A DNA stretch of 64,000 nt from Saccharopolyspora erythraea (GCF_018141105.1 NZ_CP054839.1:2046001-2110000), one strand, 5' to 3'. Shown: positions 8,555-17,830, counted from the stretch's first letter. A program made the numbers and translations. Notes: a model not told the origin generated them from the letters alone.

Positions 8555-10677
8555 CAGCCAGTCGTCGCCAGCGCGAACGGCAGCACCGCCGGGGCGCCGG
8601 CCTCGCGGAGCAGCCTGCCGGCGATCGTGGCCGTCCAGCCGGTGTCGGCGTAGTCGTCCATCAGCAGCACCGGGCCGTCGAGCGCGGACAGCCGCGCGGC
8701 GAGCTCCTGCGGTACCCGGAACTGCTGCCACAGCGCGGCGATCCGTTGGGCGCTGTTGGTGGCCCGCTGCGGTCGCGTGGCGGGGTTGGTGGCCACCTCG
8801 CCGAGCAGCGGCAGCCTGCCGATCTCGGCGATCCGCGAGGCCAGGCTGCGCACCAGCTTCGGCCGGGTCCGGGAACCCAGTGCGACCACGCCGGCCGGCC
8901 GCTGCGCCCAGTCCCACGCCGCCAGCACCTGCACGCAGGCGTTGAACAGGTCCTCGGGCAGCTCCTGGTCCGGTGCCGAGGTGGCGAGGAGCTCGCGCAG
9001 CCGGTTGCCCCAGCCGATGTCGGTCAGCCTGCCCACCGCCCGGCCCTGCCCGGTGAGCTCGTCGGCCCGCAGCTTCCCCGAGACCGGCACGCCCAGCGCT
9101 TCCATCCCGGTCGGCCACATCTTGCGCGGCGACAGCTCGACTCCCGGCCTGCGCAGGCGCTCCCCGGCCTGCTCGACGGCCCGCTCGTCGACCTCGGCGG
9201 AGTAACCGGCGCCGGTGCAGTTGTCGCAGCGCCCGCAGGGTTGTGCGCCCGGGTCGTCGAGCTGGCGGCGCAGGAACTCCATCCGGCAGCCGGAGGTGGC
9301 GAGGTAGTCCAGCATCGCCTGCTGCTCCGCTCGGCGCTCGGCGTTGATGCGCTCGTAGCGTTCGGCGTCGTAGGACCACGGCTGGCCGGTGGCCTCCCAG
9401 CCGCCCTTGACGCGGCGCACCGCGCCGTCGACGTCGAGCACCTTGAGCACCATCTCCAGCCGGGTGCGGCCCAGCTCGACGCGCGGCTCCAGCGCCGCGG
9501 TGGACAGCGTCCCGCCGGCTTCGGCCAGCGCGTCGAGGATCGCGCGCACGGTCGACTCCGGCGGGAAGGCCAGCGACGCGAAGTACGACCAGATGTCCTG
9601 GTCCTCGGGGCCGGGCAGCAGCAGCGCGTCCGCCCGCCGCACGCCGCGGCCCGCGCGGCCGATCTGCTGGTAGTAGGCGATCGGCGACGACGGCGCCCCC
9701 AGGTGTGCCACGAAACCGAGGTCGGGCTTGTCGAAGCCCATGCCCAGCGCGGAGGTCGCCACCAGCGCCTTGACCCGGTTCGCCAGCAGGTCCTCCTCGG
9801 CGCGCTGCCGTTCGGCGGGGTCGGTGCGCCCGGAGTAGGAGGCCACCTCGTAGCCCTGGTCGCGCAGGTAGCCTGCGACCTCCTCGGTGGCCGCGACGGT
9901 CAGCGTGTAGATGATCCCCGAGCCCGGCAGGTCGCCGAGCCTGCTGGCCAGCCAGCCCAGCCGCGCCTGCGCGGTCGGCAGCCGCACCACGCCCAGCCGG
10001 AGGCTCTCGCGGTCCAGGCTGCCGCGCAGCACCAGCGTCTCCTGCGGGTCGGAGAACTCGCCGCCGACTCCGAGCTGCTCGGAGACGTCGGTGACCACGC
10101 GGTCGTTGGCGGTCGCGGTGGTGGCCAGCACCGGCACGCCTTCGGGCAGCTCGGTGAGCAGGGTCCGCAGACGCCGGTAGTCGGGGCGGAAGTCGTGGCC
10201 CCAGTCGGAGATGCAGTGCGCCTCGTCGACCACCAGCAGCCCGGCGTTCTGGGTGAGCTCGGGCAGCACGTTGTCGCGGAAGTCGGGGTTGTTCAGCCGC
10301 TCCGGGCTCACCAGCAGCACGTCGACGTCGCCGACGACGACCTGCTCCTCGATCGCCGCCCATTCCTCGGGGTTGGCGGAGTTGATCGTCACCGCGTTGA
10401 CCCCGGCAGCGGCGGCGGCCTCCACCTGGTTGCGCATCAGCGCCAGCAGCGGCGACACGATGACCGTCGGACCCTCGCCGAGCTCGCGCAGCAGGGCGGT
10501 GGCCACGAAGTACACGGCGGACTTCCCCCAGCCGGTGCGCTGGACGACCAGCGCGCGGCGGCGTTGCAGCACGAGCGCGCGGATCGCGTTCCACTGGTCG
10601 TCGCGCAGCGCGGCTTCGGGACCGGCCAGGGCGCGGAGTCGTTCTTCGGCGAGTTCGCGCAGGGCGTTTTCGTCCAC
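8554..10677 (-). CDS. RecQ-family ATP-dependent DNA helicase with C-terminal phosphoribosyltransferase-like domain
   Basis: Superfamily 2 helicase of 707 residues from a GTG start. Visible motifs are Walker A QRTGWGKSAVYF (about 47-58), the DEAH box VVDEAHCISDWGHDFRPDY, and the conserved GSGIIYTLTVAATEEVA and QQIGRAGRG of the second RecA lobe. A zinc-binding RecQ-Ct segment follows (CRMEFLRRQL ... PCGRCDNC). There is no HRDC domain. Instead, the last ~130 residues end in VLLMDDYADTGWT, the PRPP-binding signature of type I phosphoribosyltransferases. This fusion is unusual compared with E. coli RecQ. The nucleic-acid role is clear; what the phosphoribosyltransferase part does is not. Confidence 0.9.
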   Translation of the reverse strand: MDENALRELAEERLRALAGPEAALRDDQWNAIRALVLQRRRALVVQRTGWGKSAVYFVATALLRELGEGPTVIVSPLLALMRNQVEAAAAAGVNAVTINSANPEEWAAIEEQVVVGDVDVLLVSPERLNNPDFRDNVLPELTQNAGLLVVDEAHCISDWGHDFRPDYRRLRTLLTELPEGVPVLATTATANDRVVTDVSEQLGVGGEFSDPQETLVLRGSLDRESLRLGVVRLPTAQARLGWLASRLGDLPGSGIIYTLTVAATEEVAGYLRDQGYEVASYSGRTDPAERQRAEEDLLANRVKALVATSALGMGFDKPDLGFVAHLGAPSSPIAYYQQIGRAGRGVRRADALLLPGPEDQDIWSYFASLAFPPESTVRAILDALAEAGGTLSTAALEPRVELGRTRLEMVLKVLDVDGAVRRVKGGWEATGQPWSYDAERYERINAERRAEQQAMLDYLATSGCRMEFLRRQLDDPGAQPCGRCDNCTGAGYSAEVDERAVEQAGERLRRPGVELSPRKMWPTGMEALGVPVSGKLRADELTGQGRAVGRLTDIGWGNRLRELLATSAPDQELPEDLFNACVQVLAAWDWAQRPAGVVALGSRTRPKLVRSLASRIAEIGRLPLLGEVATNPATRPQRATNSAQRIAALWQQFRVPQELAARLSALDGPVLLMDDYADTGWTATIAGRLLREAGAPAVLPFALATTG

Positions 10678-10792
10678 GCCCGATTCCTACCGGACGCCTC
10701 CGACGCGCCTGCCGCCGCCCATCGCATGGCGCTCCTGCTCGGACCGGTCGTGGCCGATGGGTCCCAGATGACGGGAGGACTAACCTGGGGAC

Positions 10793-12118
10793 GTGACCAC
10801 GAGCACGCAAACCCCCACCACGAAGGCCCAGGGCGAGGAGCTGCGCGAGCAGGTCCTCGCGGCGGCCCGCCGGGCCAGGCAGGCCGCCGCGGAGCTGGCC
10901 GTGGCGAACCGGGGCACCAAGGACTCCCTGCTGCACGACATGGCCGACGCGCTGGTGCGGCGTGCGCCGGAGATCATCGCCGCCAACGACCTCGACGTGG
11001 CCGCGGGCCGCGAGGCCGGACTGGCCGAGGGCATGATCGACCGGCTGCGCCTGGACGACGACCGGATCGCCGGGATGGCCGACGGACTGCGCACCGTGGC
11101 GGGCCTGCCGGACCCGGTCGGCGAGGTGCTGCGCGGGCACGTGCTGCCCAACGGTCTGCAGCTCCAGCAGGTGCGGGTGCCGCTGGGCGTGGTCGGCATC
11201 GTCTACGAAGGCCGTCCGAACGTGACGGTGGACGCGGCCGGGCTGACCCTCAAGGCGGGCAACGCGGTGCTGCTGCGCGGCTCGTCCTCTGCTGAGCAGT
11301 CCAACACCGTGCTCGTCTCGATCCTCACCGACGTCGTCGTCGAGCACGGGCTGCCCGCCGAGTCGGTGCAGCTGCTGCCGTGCCACGACCGCGCCTCGGT
11401 GCGCTACCTGATCACCGCGCGCGGGCTGGTCGACGTGGTCATCCCGCGCGGCGGCGCGGGCCTGATCTCGGCGGTTGTCGAGCAGGCGACCGTGCCCGCG
11501 ATCGAGACCGGCATCGGCAACTGCCACGTCTACGTCGACGCCAAGGCCGACGTGGACACCGCGCTGCGCATCCTGCTCAACTCCAAGGCGCGCCGGGTCA
11601 GCGTGTGCAACGCCGCGGAGAACCTGCTGGTGCACCAGGACATCGCCGCGGAGTTCCTGCCGCGCGCGCTGTCCGAACTGCACTCGGCCGGGGTGACCGT
11701 GCACGGCGACGAGCAGGTCGCCGGGGTTGGCGGCCCCAACGTCGTGCCCGCCACGGCCGAGGACTGGGACACCGAGTACCTCTCGCACGACATCGCCGCC
11801 GCGGTCGTGGAGTCGCTGCCCGCCGCGGTCGAGCACATCCGCGCCCACGGCTCCGGCCACACCGAGGCGATCGTCACCGACGACGTGCGCGCGGCCCGGC
11901 AGTTCAGCGCCCAGGTCGACGCGGCCGCGGTCATGGTCAACGCCTCGACGGCGTTCACCGACGGCGGCGAGTTCGGGATGGGCGCCGAGATCGGGATCTC
12001 CACCCAGAAGCTGCACGCGCGCGGCCCGATGGGCCTGCCCGAGCTGACCTCGACCAAGTGGCTGGCCTTCGGCGACGGGCACGTGCGGGGCTCGGGCACC
12101 TCCGGCGTGGCCGGCTGA
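10793..12118 (+). CDS. proA: Glutamate-5-semialdehyde dehydrogenase (gamma-glutamyl phosphate reductase)
   Basis: NADPH-dependent reduction of glutamyl-5-phosphate, the second step of proline synthesis. The product is 441 residues from a GTG start. Family blocks include [44 protein letters not shown] and the catalytic-cysteine region [16 protein letters not shown]. The C-terminus carries [23 protein letters not shown]. proB is 7.6 kb upstream. A TetR gene follows after 10 bp. Confidence 0.96.
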   Translation: MTTSTQTPTTKAQGEELREQVLAAARRARQAAAELAVANRGTKDSLLHDMADALVRRAPEIIAANDLDVAAGREAGLAEGMIDRLRLDDDRIAGMADGLRTVAGLPDPVGEVLRGHVLPNGLQLQQVRVPLGVVGIVYEGRPNVTVDAAGLTLKAGNAVLLRGSSSAEQSNTVLVSILTDVVVEHGLPAESVQLLPCHDRASVRYLITARGLVDVVIPRGGAGLISAVVEQATVPAIETGIGNCHVYVDAKADVDTALRILLNSKARRVSVCNAAENLLVHQDIAAEFLPRALSELHSAGVTVHGDEQVAGVGGPNVVPATAEDWDTEYLSHDIAAAVVESLPAAVEHIRAHGSGHTEAIVTDDVRAARQFSAQVDAAAVMVNASTAFTDGGEFGMGAEIGISTQKLHARGPMGLPELTSTKWLAFGDGHVRGSGTSGVAG

Positions 12119-12128
12119 AGGACGAGCC

Positions 12129-12695
12129 ATGTCCGCCAGCCCGCGCCGGCGGCGCGACTCCGCGGCGACCCGCGAGGCTCTGCTGCGCGCGGCCGCGGAG
12201 CTGTTCGCCGAGCGCGGGTTCGAGCAGGCGACGGTCCGCGACGTCGCCGCCCGCGCGGGTGTGAACCAGGCGCTGCTGTTCCGCTACTTCGGCTCCAAGC
12301 AGGAGCTGTTCGCCGAGGTCCTGGCCAGGGACAGCCGCGGGATGCTCGACGAGCCCGTCGAGGAGCTGCCAAGGCGGCTGCTGGAGGCGGTGCTGGCCGC
12401 CCGGCACACCGGCGAGGACCATCCGTTCGCGGCGATGCTGCGTTCCTTCAGCGACGAGCGCGCGGCGCAGCTGCTCCGCGAGGAGCTGGGCAGGCGCTAC
12501 GTCGCGCGGCTCAGCGAGCTGAGCGGTGCCGACGACGCCGAGCTGCGCGCCGAGATCGTGCTGGCCTGCGTGTTCGGCCTGGGGCTGGCCAGGTCGGTGC
12601 TGCGCAGCCCGGCGCTGGTCGAGGCCGCGCCGGAGGCGGTCGCCGAGCACATGGTGCGTGTGGTCGAGACCCTGCTCGGTGACGGGCGGTCCTGA
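12129..12695 (+). CDS. TetR-family transcriptional regulator
   Basis: DNA-binding repressor type, 188 residues. The N-terminal HTH is at about 10-57 (TREALLRAAAELFAERGFEQATVRDVAARAGVNQALLFRYFGSKQELF). The C-terminal half resembles the TetR_C ligand/dimer domain. It is 90 bp upstream of a cytochrome P450 gene whose promoter region contains an 18-bp inverted repeat with strong half-sites, so it is the best candidate regulator of that cassette. The ligand is unknown. Confidence 0.93.
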   Translation: MSASPRRRRDSAATREALLRAAAELFAERGFEQATVRDVAARAGVNQALLFRYFGSKQELFAEVLARDSRGMLDEPVEELPRRLLEAVLAARHTGEDHPFAAMLRSFSDERAAQLLREELGRRYVARLSELSGADDAELRAEIVLACVFGLGLARSVLRSPALVEAAPEAVAEHMVRVVETLLGDGRS

Positions 12696-12751
12696 CCCGC
12701 TGCTCGGTTCGGGTACTCATCCGTGCGCGCGGGGACGGGGCCGGAGTAACT

Positions 12752-12769
12752 TGTAAGCAGTTGCTTACA
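12752..12769. promoter_or_regulatory. Inverted repeat, candidate TetR operator before the P450 gene
   Basis: TGTAAGCA-GT-TGCTTACA: perfect 8-bp arms around a 2-base spacer, 16 bp upstream of the P450 start codon. Its size and symmetry are typical of TetR operators, and a TetR gene lies just upstream. Binding here would block transcription of the P450 and ferredoxin genes. Confidence 0.65.
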
Positions 12770-12785
12770 TAACTGGGAGCCCAGC

Positions 12786-13982
12786 ATGCCCGAGCCGAGG
12801 CCCTACCCGTTCAGCGCCCCCGAGCGGCTGAACCTCGACCCCTTCTACGCGCGGCTGCGCGCCCAGGAGCCGATGTCGCGGGTGAAGCTGCCCTACGGCG
12901 AGGCCGCGTGGCTGGCGACCAGGTACGAGGACGCCAAAGTGGTGCTGGCCGACCCCAGGTTCAGCCGCGCCGCGGTGCTGGAGAAGGACGAGCCGCGGAT
13001 GCGCCCGGGCATGACCGGCGGCGGCATCCTGAGCATGGACCCGCCGGACCACACGCGGCTTCGCAGGCTGGTGGCCAAGGCGTTCACCCAGCGCCGCGTC
13101 GAGCGGCTGCGGCCGCGCACCCAGGAGATCGCCGACGGCCTGGTGGACCGGATGATCGAGCACGGCTCGCCCGCCGACCTCGTCGAGGAGTTCGCCCTCC
13201 CGCTGCCGATCACCGTCATCTGCGAGCTGCTGGGTGTGCCCTACGAGGACCGGGAGGACTTCCGGGAGTGGTCGGACGCCTTCCTGTCGACCACGAAGCT
13301 GACTCCCGAACAGGTCGTCGACTACATGGACCGGATGTTCGGCTACATGGCGGGGCTGATCGCCAAGCGCCGGGTGGACCCGCAGGACGACCTGATGAGC
13401 GCGCTGATCGAAGCCCGCGACGAGCACGACAAGCTGACCGAGCAGGAGATGGTCCAGCTCGCGGCGGGCATCCTGGTCGCGGGCCACGAGACCACCGCGA
13501 CGCAGATCCCGAACTTCGTCTACGTCCTGCTCACCCACCCGGACCAGCTCGCGGGCCTGCTCGCCGACCTCGACGCCCTGCCCCGCGCCGTCGAGGAGCT
13601 GACCCGCTACGTGCCGCTCGGCGTCGCGGCGGTCTTCGCCCGCTACGCGGTGCAGGACGTCGAGCTCGGCGGCGTCACGGTCCGCGCCGGGGAACCGGTG
13701 CTGGTCAGCGCGTCGTCGGCGAACCGCGACGAGTCGGTCTTCGACGAACCCGACCGGCTCGACCTGACCCGCGAGAACAACGCCCACATCGGTTTCGGGC
13801 ACGGACCGCACCACTGCCTCGGCGCCCAGCTCGCCCGTCTGGAGCTCCAGGTCGGCCTGCGCACGTTGCTGACCCGCCTGCCAGGGCTGCGGTTCGCCGG
13901 CGGCGAGGACGACGTGGTGTGGAAGGAGGGCATGCTCGTGCGCGGCCCTTCGAAGCTCGAGGTGGCGTGGCAATCTGAATGA
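12786..13982 (+). CDS. Cytochrome P450
   Basis: Soluble class I bacterial P450 of 398 residues. The I-helix oxygen-binding motif AGHETT lies at 232-237, the K-helix ELTR motif near 275, and the heme-binding loop FGHGPHHCLG has its proximal cysteine at 344. The overall pattern is like the CYP105/CYP107 group of actinobacterial hydroxylases. A small ferredoxin gene follows 71 bp later, giving a probable electron donor. The substrate cannot be read from the sequence. Confidence 0.95.
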   Translation: MPEPRPYPFSAPERLNLDPFYARLRAQEPMSRVKLPYGEAAWLATRYEDAKVVLADPRFSRAAVLEKDEPRMRPGMTGGGILSMDPPDHTRLRRLVAKAFTQRRVERLRPRTQEIADGLVDRMIEHGSPADLVEEFALPLPITVICELLGVPYEDREDFREWSDAFLSTTKLTPEQVVDYMDRMFGYMAGLIAKRRVDPQDDLMSALIEARDEHDKLTEQEMVQLAAGILVAGHETTATQIPNFVYVLLTHPDQLAGLLADLDALPRAVEELTRYVPLGVAAVFARYAVQDVELGGVTVRAGEPVLVSASSANRDESVFDEPDRLDLTRENNAHIGFGHGPHHCLGAQLARLELQVGLRTLLTRLPGLRFAGGEDDVVWKEGMLVRGPSKLEVAWQSE

Positions 13983-14053
13983 GTGAATCGGCTGCACGGG
14001 GATCGCGCGGTGAGGCAAGATCGTTCGGGATCTCCCCGACGAAGGACGGCAGC

Positions 14054-14278
14054 ATGGCTTGGTTGGTCGAGTTGGACGGCGACACCTGCATCGGCTCGGG
14101 CATGTGCATCGGGACCGCCCCCGATCATTTCGACACCGACGAGAACGGGTTCTCCTGCGTGCTGAATGAGCGGGTGGAGCCGGCCGACGCGGTGGTGGAC
14201 GCGGCGGAGTCCTGCCCGGTCGAGGCGATCAAGGTTCGCGACGCCGAGACCGGCGAGGTGCTGGCTCCGCTGGAGTGA
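14054..14278 (+). CDS. 3Fe-4S-type ferredoxin, probable partner of the P450
   Basis: A 74-residue ferredoxin starting at ATG 14054 with an AAGGA ribosome site 8 bp upstream. Cysteines in CIGSGMC and ESCPVEAI give the C-x5-C ... C-P pattern of single-cluster 3Fe-4S ferredoxins that serve actinobacterial P450s. It is acidic overall. It follows the P450 in the same direction and is presumably cotranscribed, delivering electrons from an unlinked reductase. Confidence 0.92.
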   Translation: MAWLVELDGDTCIGSGMCIGTAPDHFDTDENGFSCVLNERVEPADAVVDAAESCPVEAIKVRDAETGEVLAPLE

Positions 14279-14342
14279 TCGCCGACACTATCGCGCGCGA
14301 GGGCGAGCGCCCCCGCGCGAGGACGTCGTAGGCTGTCCAACC

Positions 14343-14984
14343 ATGTCTCGTCGGCGCCGCATCGGTGTCATGGGTGGCACCTTCGATCCGATCCACCACG
14401 GCCACCTGGTCGCGGCCAGTGAGGTCCAAGCGCAGTTCGGCCTCGAGCAGGTGATCTTCGTGCCGACCGGCCAGCCGTGGCAGAAGACCCACGAGGTGGT
14501 CAGCCCGGCCGAGGACCGCTACCTGATGACCGTGGTCGCCACCGCCTCCAACCCCCGGTTCCAGGTCAGCCGGGTCGACATCGACCGCGCCGGGCCCACC
14601 TACACCGCCGACACGCTGGCCGACCTGCGCGCCCTGTACCCGGAAGCCGAGCTGTACTTCATCACCGGGGCGGACGCGCTGGAGCAGATCCTGTCCTGGC
14701 ACCGGGTGGACGAGCTGTTCGAGCTGGCGCACTTCATCGGCGTCACCCGGCCCGGCTACCAGCTGGCGGGCGAGCACCTGCCCAAGGGCGCGGTGTCGCT
14801 GGTGGAGATCCCGGCGATGGCGATCTCCTCCACCGGCTGCCGCCAGCGCGTCCGCGCCGGCCTGCCGGTCTGGTACCTCGTGCCGGACGGGATCGTCCAG
14901 TACATCGCCAAGCGCGGCCTGTACCGCGAGGAACCCGACGGCCCGGCGTTGCAGTGGGGCCCGTCAGGCTCGTCGGACTTGTAG
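14343..14984 (+). CDS. nadD: Nicotinate-nucleotide adenylyltransferase
   Basis: Transfers AMP from ATP to nicotinate mononucleotide in NAD synthesis. The 213-residue product starts at ATG 14343 ([20 protein letters not shown]). The nucleotidyltransferase motif [12 protein letters not shown] is at 10-21, [10 protein letters not shown] follows, and the C-terminal [13 protein letters not shown] is the ISSTxxR motif. It belongs to the conserved obg-proA-nadD-rsfS order of actinobacteria. Confidence 0.96.
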   Translation: MSRRRRIGVMGGTFDPIHHGHLVAASEVQAQFGLEQVIFVPTGQPWQKTHEVVSPAEDRYLMTVVATASNPRFQVSRVDIDRAGPTYTADTLADLRALYPEAELYFITGADALEQILSWHRVDELFELAHFIGVTRPGYQLAGEHLPKGAVSLVEIPAMAISSTGCRQRVRAGLPVWYLVPDGIVQYIAKRGLYREEPDGPALQWGPSGSSDL

Positions 14985-15041
14985 TCGCGACCTGCCTCGC
15001 GGCTCGCTCCGGCGGGCCGGAACGAGCCGCGAACCGTCAGA

Positions 15042-15385
15042 TCACGGGAACCAGTCGATGGCACCGCGGCGCGGCCGACCCAGCCGCGGTCCGTGGGCAC
15101 CCATTCGTTCTCCGCGGGCTGTCCGGGCGCGCAGACGTACCAGCCGCCGAGCACCCTGCCCCCGCAGTTCTGGTGCGTGCAGACGAAGTGCTCCCCGTCG
15201 CGGATGGTCGCGTTCACCGGTGTGTTCACGTCGGTGCCCTGGCGCGTTTAGCGTTCCGAAGCTCGGCGCCATCCCGTAGTGGAAGCCGTGCGGTTCCACG
15301 TCCGCCGCCGCGGTCTGCCCCGTCGCGAGCACGGCGGCCAGCGTCAGAGCGACGCCCTCAGTCCGGTGATTGGCTTGAGCCGCAC
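15042..15385 (-). pseudogene. Remnant of a small secreted SH3-like protein
   Basis: Reading the minus strand from GTG 15385 gives a signal-peptide start, MRLKPITGLRAS, which hits a stop at 15344-15346. The next frame continues it as LTLAAVLATGQTAAADVEPHG ending near FGTLNA. A third frame carries TRQGTDVNTPVNATIRDGEH and two cysteines, with a closing WVPTDRGWVGRAAV. Together they read as one secreted protein with a bacterial SH3-like domain (NATIRDG ... GWV), broken by at least two frameshifts, near 15344-15350 and 15245-15255. The family assignment rests on pattern only. No other gene is visible between nadD and 15641. Confidence 0.5.
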
Positions 15386-15640
15386 CGATTCCCCCAAGGT
15401 TCGTTGCGTCTGCTTACCGCGAAGCACGCTACGAAGCTCCAGCGAGGCATGGCGTCGTTCCTCGGCTTGTCAACCCCCATGGAGCAATCCCCGCCGGGTT
15501 GATGTTGTCGTGCTCGCAGGGCATGACGGCGCGGCTGGTCGTAGCGTGGTAGCTCCAGGCGGACCGGGGGACAGGCGGGACCCGCACCGGCTCGTCCGTT
15601 CGACATCGCCGTCCGAAGACGCACGGAGGAGGAGAGGGTC

Positions 15641-15916
15641 ATGGCCACCAAGCAGCGGAAGTCGACGACCGTGGAGATGCCGGGTGTGACGGCCGAGGTC
15701 CGCCAGCCCGACCACTACATCCCCACCCGCGACGACCTGACGGGCGCGGCGAACGCCGTCCGCTCCTACCTGCCCTCCGGCCGGACGATGGCCTTCTACG
15801 GTGGTCTCGGAGCGCTGGCCGCGCTCTCGATGATCGAATGGCCCGTGGCGGCCGCGATCGGTCTCGGGGTGGCGGTGTCCCAGAGCGGCGGCTCGCAGGA
15901 GAAGCAGGGTTCCTGA
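15641..15916 (+). CDS. Small membrane protein of unknown function (91 aa)
   Basis: Starts at ATG 15641 with a GGAGGAGGAG ribosome site just upstream. The first ~50 residues are hydrophilic (TKQRKSTTVEMPGVTAEV), followed by one or two hydrophobic stretches around 50-80 (TMAFYGGLGALAALSMIEWP). The end is short and polar. I do not recognise a named family. It is followed 19 bp later by the DUF218 gene and may be cotranscribed with it. Confidence 0.7.
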   Translation: MATKQRKSTTVEMPGVTAEVRQPDHYIPTRDDLTGAANAVRSYLPSGRTMAFYGGLGALAALSMIEWPVAAAIGLGVAVSQSGGSQEKQGS

Positions 15917-15935
15917 AACGTGCCGAGGTGAGTGC

Positions 15936-16604
15936 ATGGTGACGCCCGGGCCGAGAATCCCGGACGAGGTCCGCGGCGAGGTCGAACTCCTGTGGGAATA
16001 CCACGATCTGCGGCACGATCTGCGGCCGTGCGATGTCGGCGTCGGCCTGGGCTGCCACGACATCGGCGTCGCCGAGCAGGTCGTGGACCTCTACCACGCG
16101 GGCTACTTCCCGCTGATCGTCTTCACCGGCGCGAACGCGCCGACCACCGTCGAGCGGTTCCCCCGCGGCGAGGCCGTGCACTACCGGGAGCGCGCGATGG
16201 AGCTCGGGGTTCCCGACCCCGCGATCGTCGTCGAGCCCAGGGCCACCAACACCGGCGAGAACATCGAGTTCACCCGGCATGTGCTCGCCGCACGAGGTGT
16301 GGAAGTCCGTTCGCTGCTGCTGGTGTGCAAGCCGTACCAGCAGCGCCGCGCCTACGCCACGGCCAAGCACATCTGGCCTGGCGTCGAGATCGTGTGCGGT
16401 GCGCGGCGCCTCCCGCTCGACGACTACGTCGAGTCGATCGGTGACGCTCGGCGGGTGATCGACATGCTCGTCGGCGACACCCAGCGCATCACCCTCTACG
16501 CGCAACGGGGCTTCGCCGCGGCCCAGCACGTGCCGCGGGAGGTCGACGCGGCCTGGCGGCGGCTCGTCGACGCGGGCTACACCAGCAGGCTCGTCCGTGA
16601 CTAG
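15936..16604 (+). CDS. YdcF/ElyC-type (DUF218) protein
   Basis: Protein of 222 residues with the DUF218 core: GLGCHDIGVAEQVVDLY, LIVFTGANAPTT, a conserved acidic/threonine segment EPRATNTGENIEFTR, and LLLVCKPYQQRRAYATAK. It has no signal peptide or membrane helix, so it is closer to cytoplasmic YdcF than to envelope ElyC/SanA. E. coli YdcF binds S-adenosylmethionine, but no activity is established for most members. The start is the ATG at 15936. Confidence 0.85.
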   Translation: MVTPGPRIPDEVRGEVELLWEYHDLRHDLRPCDVGVGLGCHDIGVAEQVVDLYHAGYFPLIVFTGANAPTTVERFPRGEAVHYRERAMELGVPDPAIVVEPRATNTGENIEFTRHVLAARGVEVRSLLLVCKPYQQRRAYATAKHIWPGVEIVCGARRLPLDDYVESIGDARRVIDMLVGDTQRITLYAQRGFAAAQHVPREVDAAWRRLVDAGYTSRLVRD

Positions 16605-16777
16605 CGTCTCCCGTGCGGTGGACCCGGCGTGCGTTGCGTCACCCAGCGTTGCGGTGCGAGGGCTGAACCACCCGGTGCGGGGCTTGGCCGAGACGAGCAG
16701 GTGAGACCCCGGACGGGTGGAATCGCTATCCTCTAGCCGGCGTGGGTAGACCATCGTGCCCACCCGAGAGGAGTGAC

Positions 16778-17179
16778 GTGGCAGCCACTGAGGACGCCCG
16801 CAGGCTGGCCCTGGTAGCGGCGCAGGCGGCGGCGGACAAGAAGGCCACGGACGTGGTCGTGCTCGACGTGTCCGAGCAACTGGTCATCACCGACTGCTTC
16901 CTGATCGCCTCGGCGCCCAATGAGCGCCAGGTGGAGGCGATCGTGGACTCGGTCGAGGAGAAGATGCGCGCCGCGGGCACCAAGCCGGTCCGGCGCGAGG
17001 GGGCCCGCGAGGGCCGCTGGGTCCTGCTCGACTTCGTCGACGTCGTCGTGCACGTCCAGCACGCCGACGAGCGCGCTTTCTACGGCCTCGAGCGGCTGTG
17101 GAAGGACTGCCCCCGCATCCCGTTCGAGGACCGCACCGGCCCGCCCGCCGAACCCGAGGACGAGAGCGGTCCGGCGTGA
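16778..17179 (+). CDS. rsfS: Ribosome silencing factor RsfS
   Basis: Binds ribosomal protein L14 and blocks subunit joining in starvation. The 133-residue product starts at GTG 16778 behind a GAGAGGAG ribosome site (MAATEDARRLALVAAQAA). The family core DVSEQLVITDCFLIASAPNERQV and GRWVLLDFVDVVVHVQ is intact, with the Iojap C-terminal YGLERLW. Its stop overlaps the start of the phosphatase gene (GTGA). Confidence 0.96.
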   Translation: MAATEDARRLALVAAQAAADKKATDVVVLDVSEQLVITDCFLIASAPNERQVEAIVDSVEEKMRAAGTKPVRREGAREGRWVLLDFVDVVVHVQHADERAFYGLERLWKDCPRIPFEDRTGPPAEPEDESGPA

Positions 17180-17790
17180 CGCTGGACAGACTGCTGCTCT
17201 GGAGGCACGGCGAGACCGACTACAACGCGGCCGGCCGGATCCAGGGCCATCTCGACAGCTCCCTGACCGAGACCGGCCAGGAGCAGGCCCGGCGCGCCGC
17301 ACCGGTGATCGCCGCCTTCCAGCCCGAAGTCGCGCTCAGCTCGGACCTCAACCGGGCCAGGTCGACCGCTGCCGAGTTCACCGAGGTCAGCGGCATGCCG
17401 GTGCGCCTGGACAAGCGCCTGCGGGAAACCCACCTCGGGGAGTGGCAGGGGCTGAGCGGAGCCGAGGTCGAACACGGCTGGCCGGGTGCGATGAGCACCT
17501 GGCGCTCGACGCCGACCTGGGCCCCGCCGGGCGGCGAGTCCAGGGTCGAGGTCGCCGAGCGGGCGCTGGAGGTCGTCGACGAGCTTGACCTCACCTACTC
17601 CGGCACCGCGCTGCTGTGCGCGCACGGCGGTCTGATCACCGCGCTCACCGCCCGGTTGCTGTCGTGGCCGATCGAGCTCTGGCCTGGCCTGGGCGGCATC
17701 GCCAACTGCCACTGGGTGGTCCTCGCGCGGCGCAGCAGCAGCGACCACCGCTGGCGGCTGATGACCTACAACGGCGGCGTCGCCGGATGA
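17176..17790 (+). CDS. Histidine phosphatase (phosphoglycerate mutase-like)
   Basis: Branch-1 histidine phosphatase of 204 residues. The catalytic RHGETDYN motif is at about 10-17, the second arginine in SDLNRARSTAAEF, the conserved glutamate in LRETHLGEWQGL, and the second histidine in LLCAHGGLI. The N-terminal fold opens MTLDRLLLWRHGE from a GTG overlapping the rsfS stop. In mycobacteria the gene after rsfS encodes a broad-specificity or glucosyl-3-phosphoglycerate phosphatase; that is a plausible but unproven role here. Confidence 0.93.
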   Translation: MTLDRLLLWRHGETDYNAAGRIQGHLDSSLTETGQEQARRAAPVIAAFQPEVALSSDLNRARSTAAEFTEVSGMPVRLDKRLRETHLGEWQGLSGAEVEHGWPGAMSTWRSTPTWAPPGGESRVEVAERALEVVDELDLTYSGTALLCAHGGLITALTARLLSWPIELWPGLGGIANCHWVVLARRSSSDHRWRLMTYNGGVAG

Positions 17791-17830
17791 CCTGCGCGGT
17801 ATGACCGCCCTCGGCGATTAGGGTTGCGCC

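Noticed and set aside
8384-12130. A minus-strand frame of about 1250 codons across proA and recQ
   Set aside because: It crosses two real genes on different strands and shows no family signature; it is a composition artefact.
14756-15229. An intact 157-residue minus-strand protein overlapping the end of nadD
   Set aside because: Only its first ~55 residues look real; the rest is the antisense of nadD. It fits better as part of the broken SH3-like gene.
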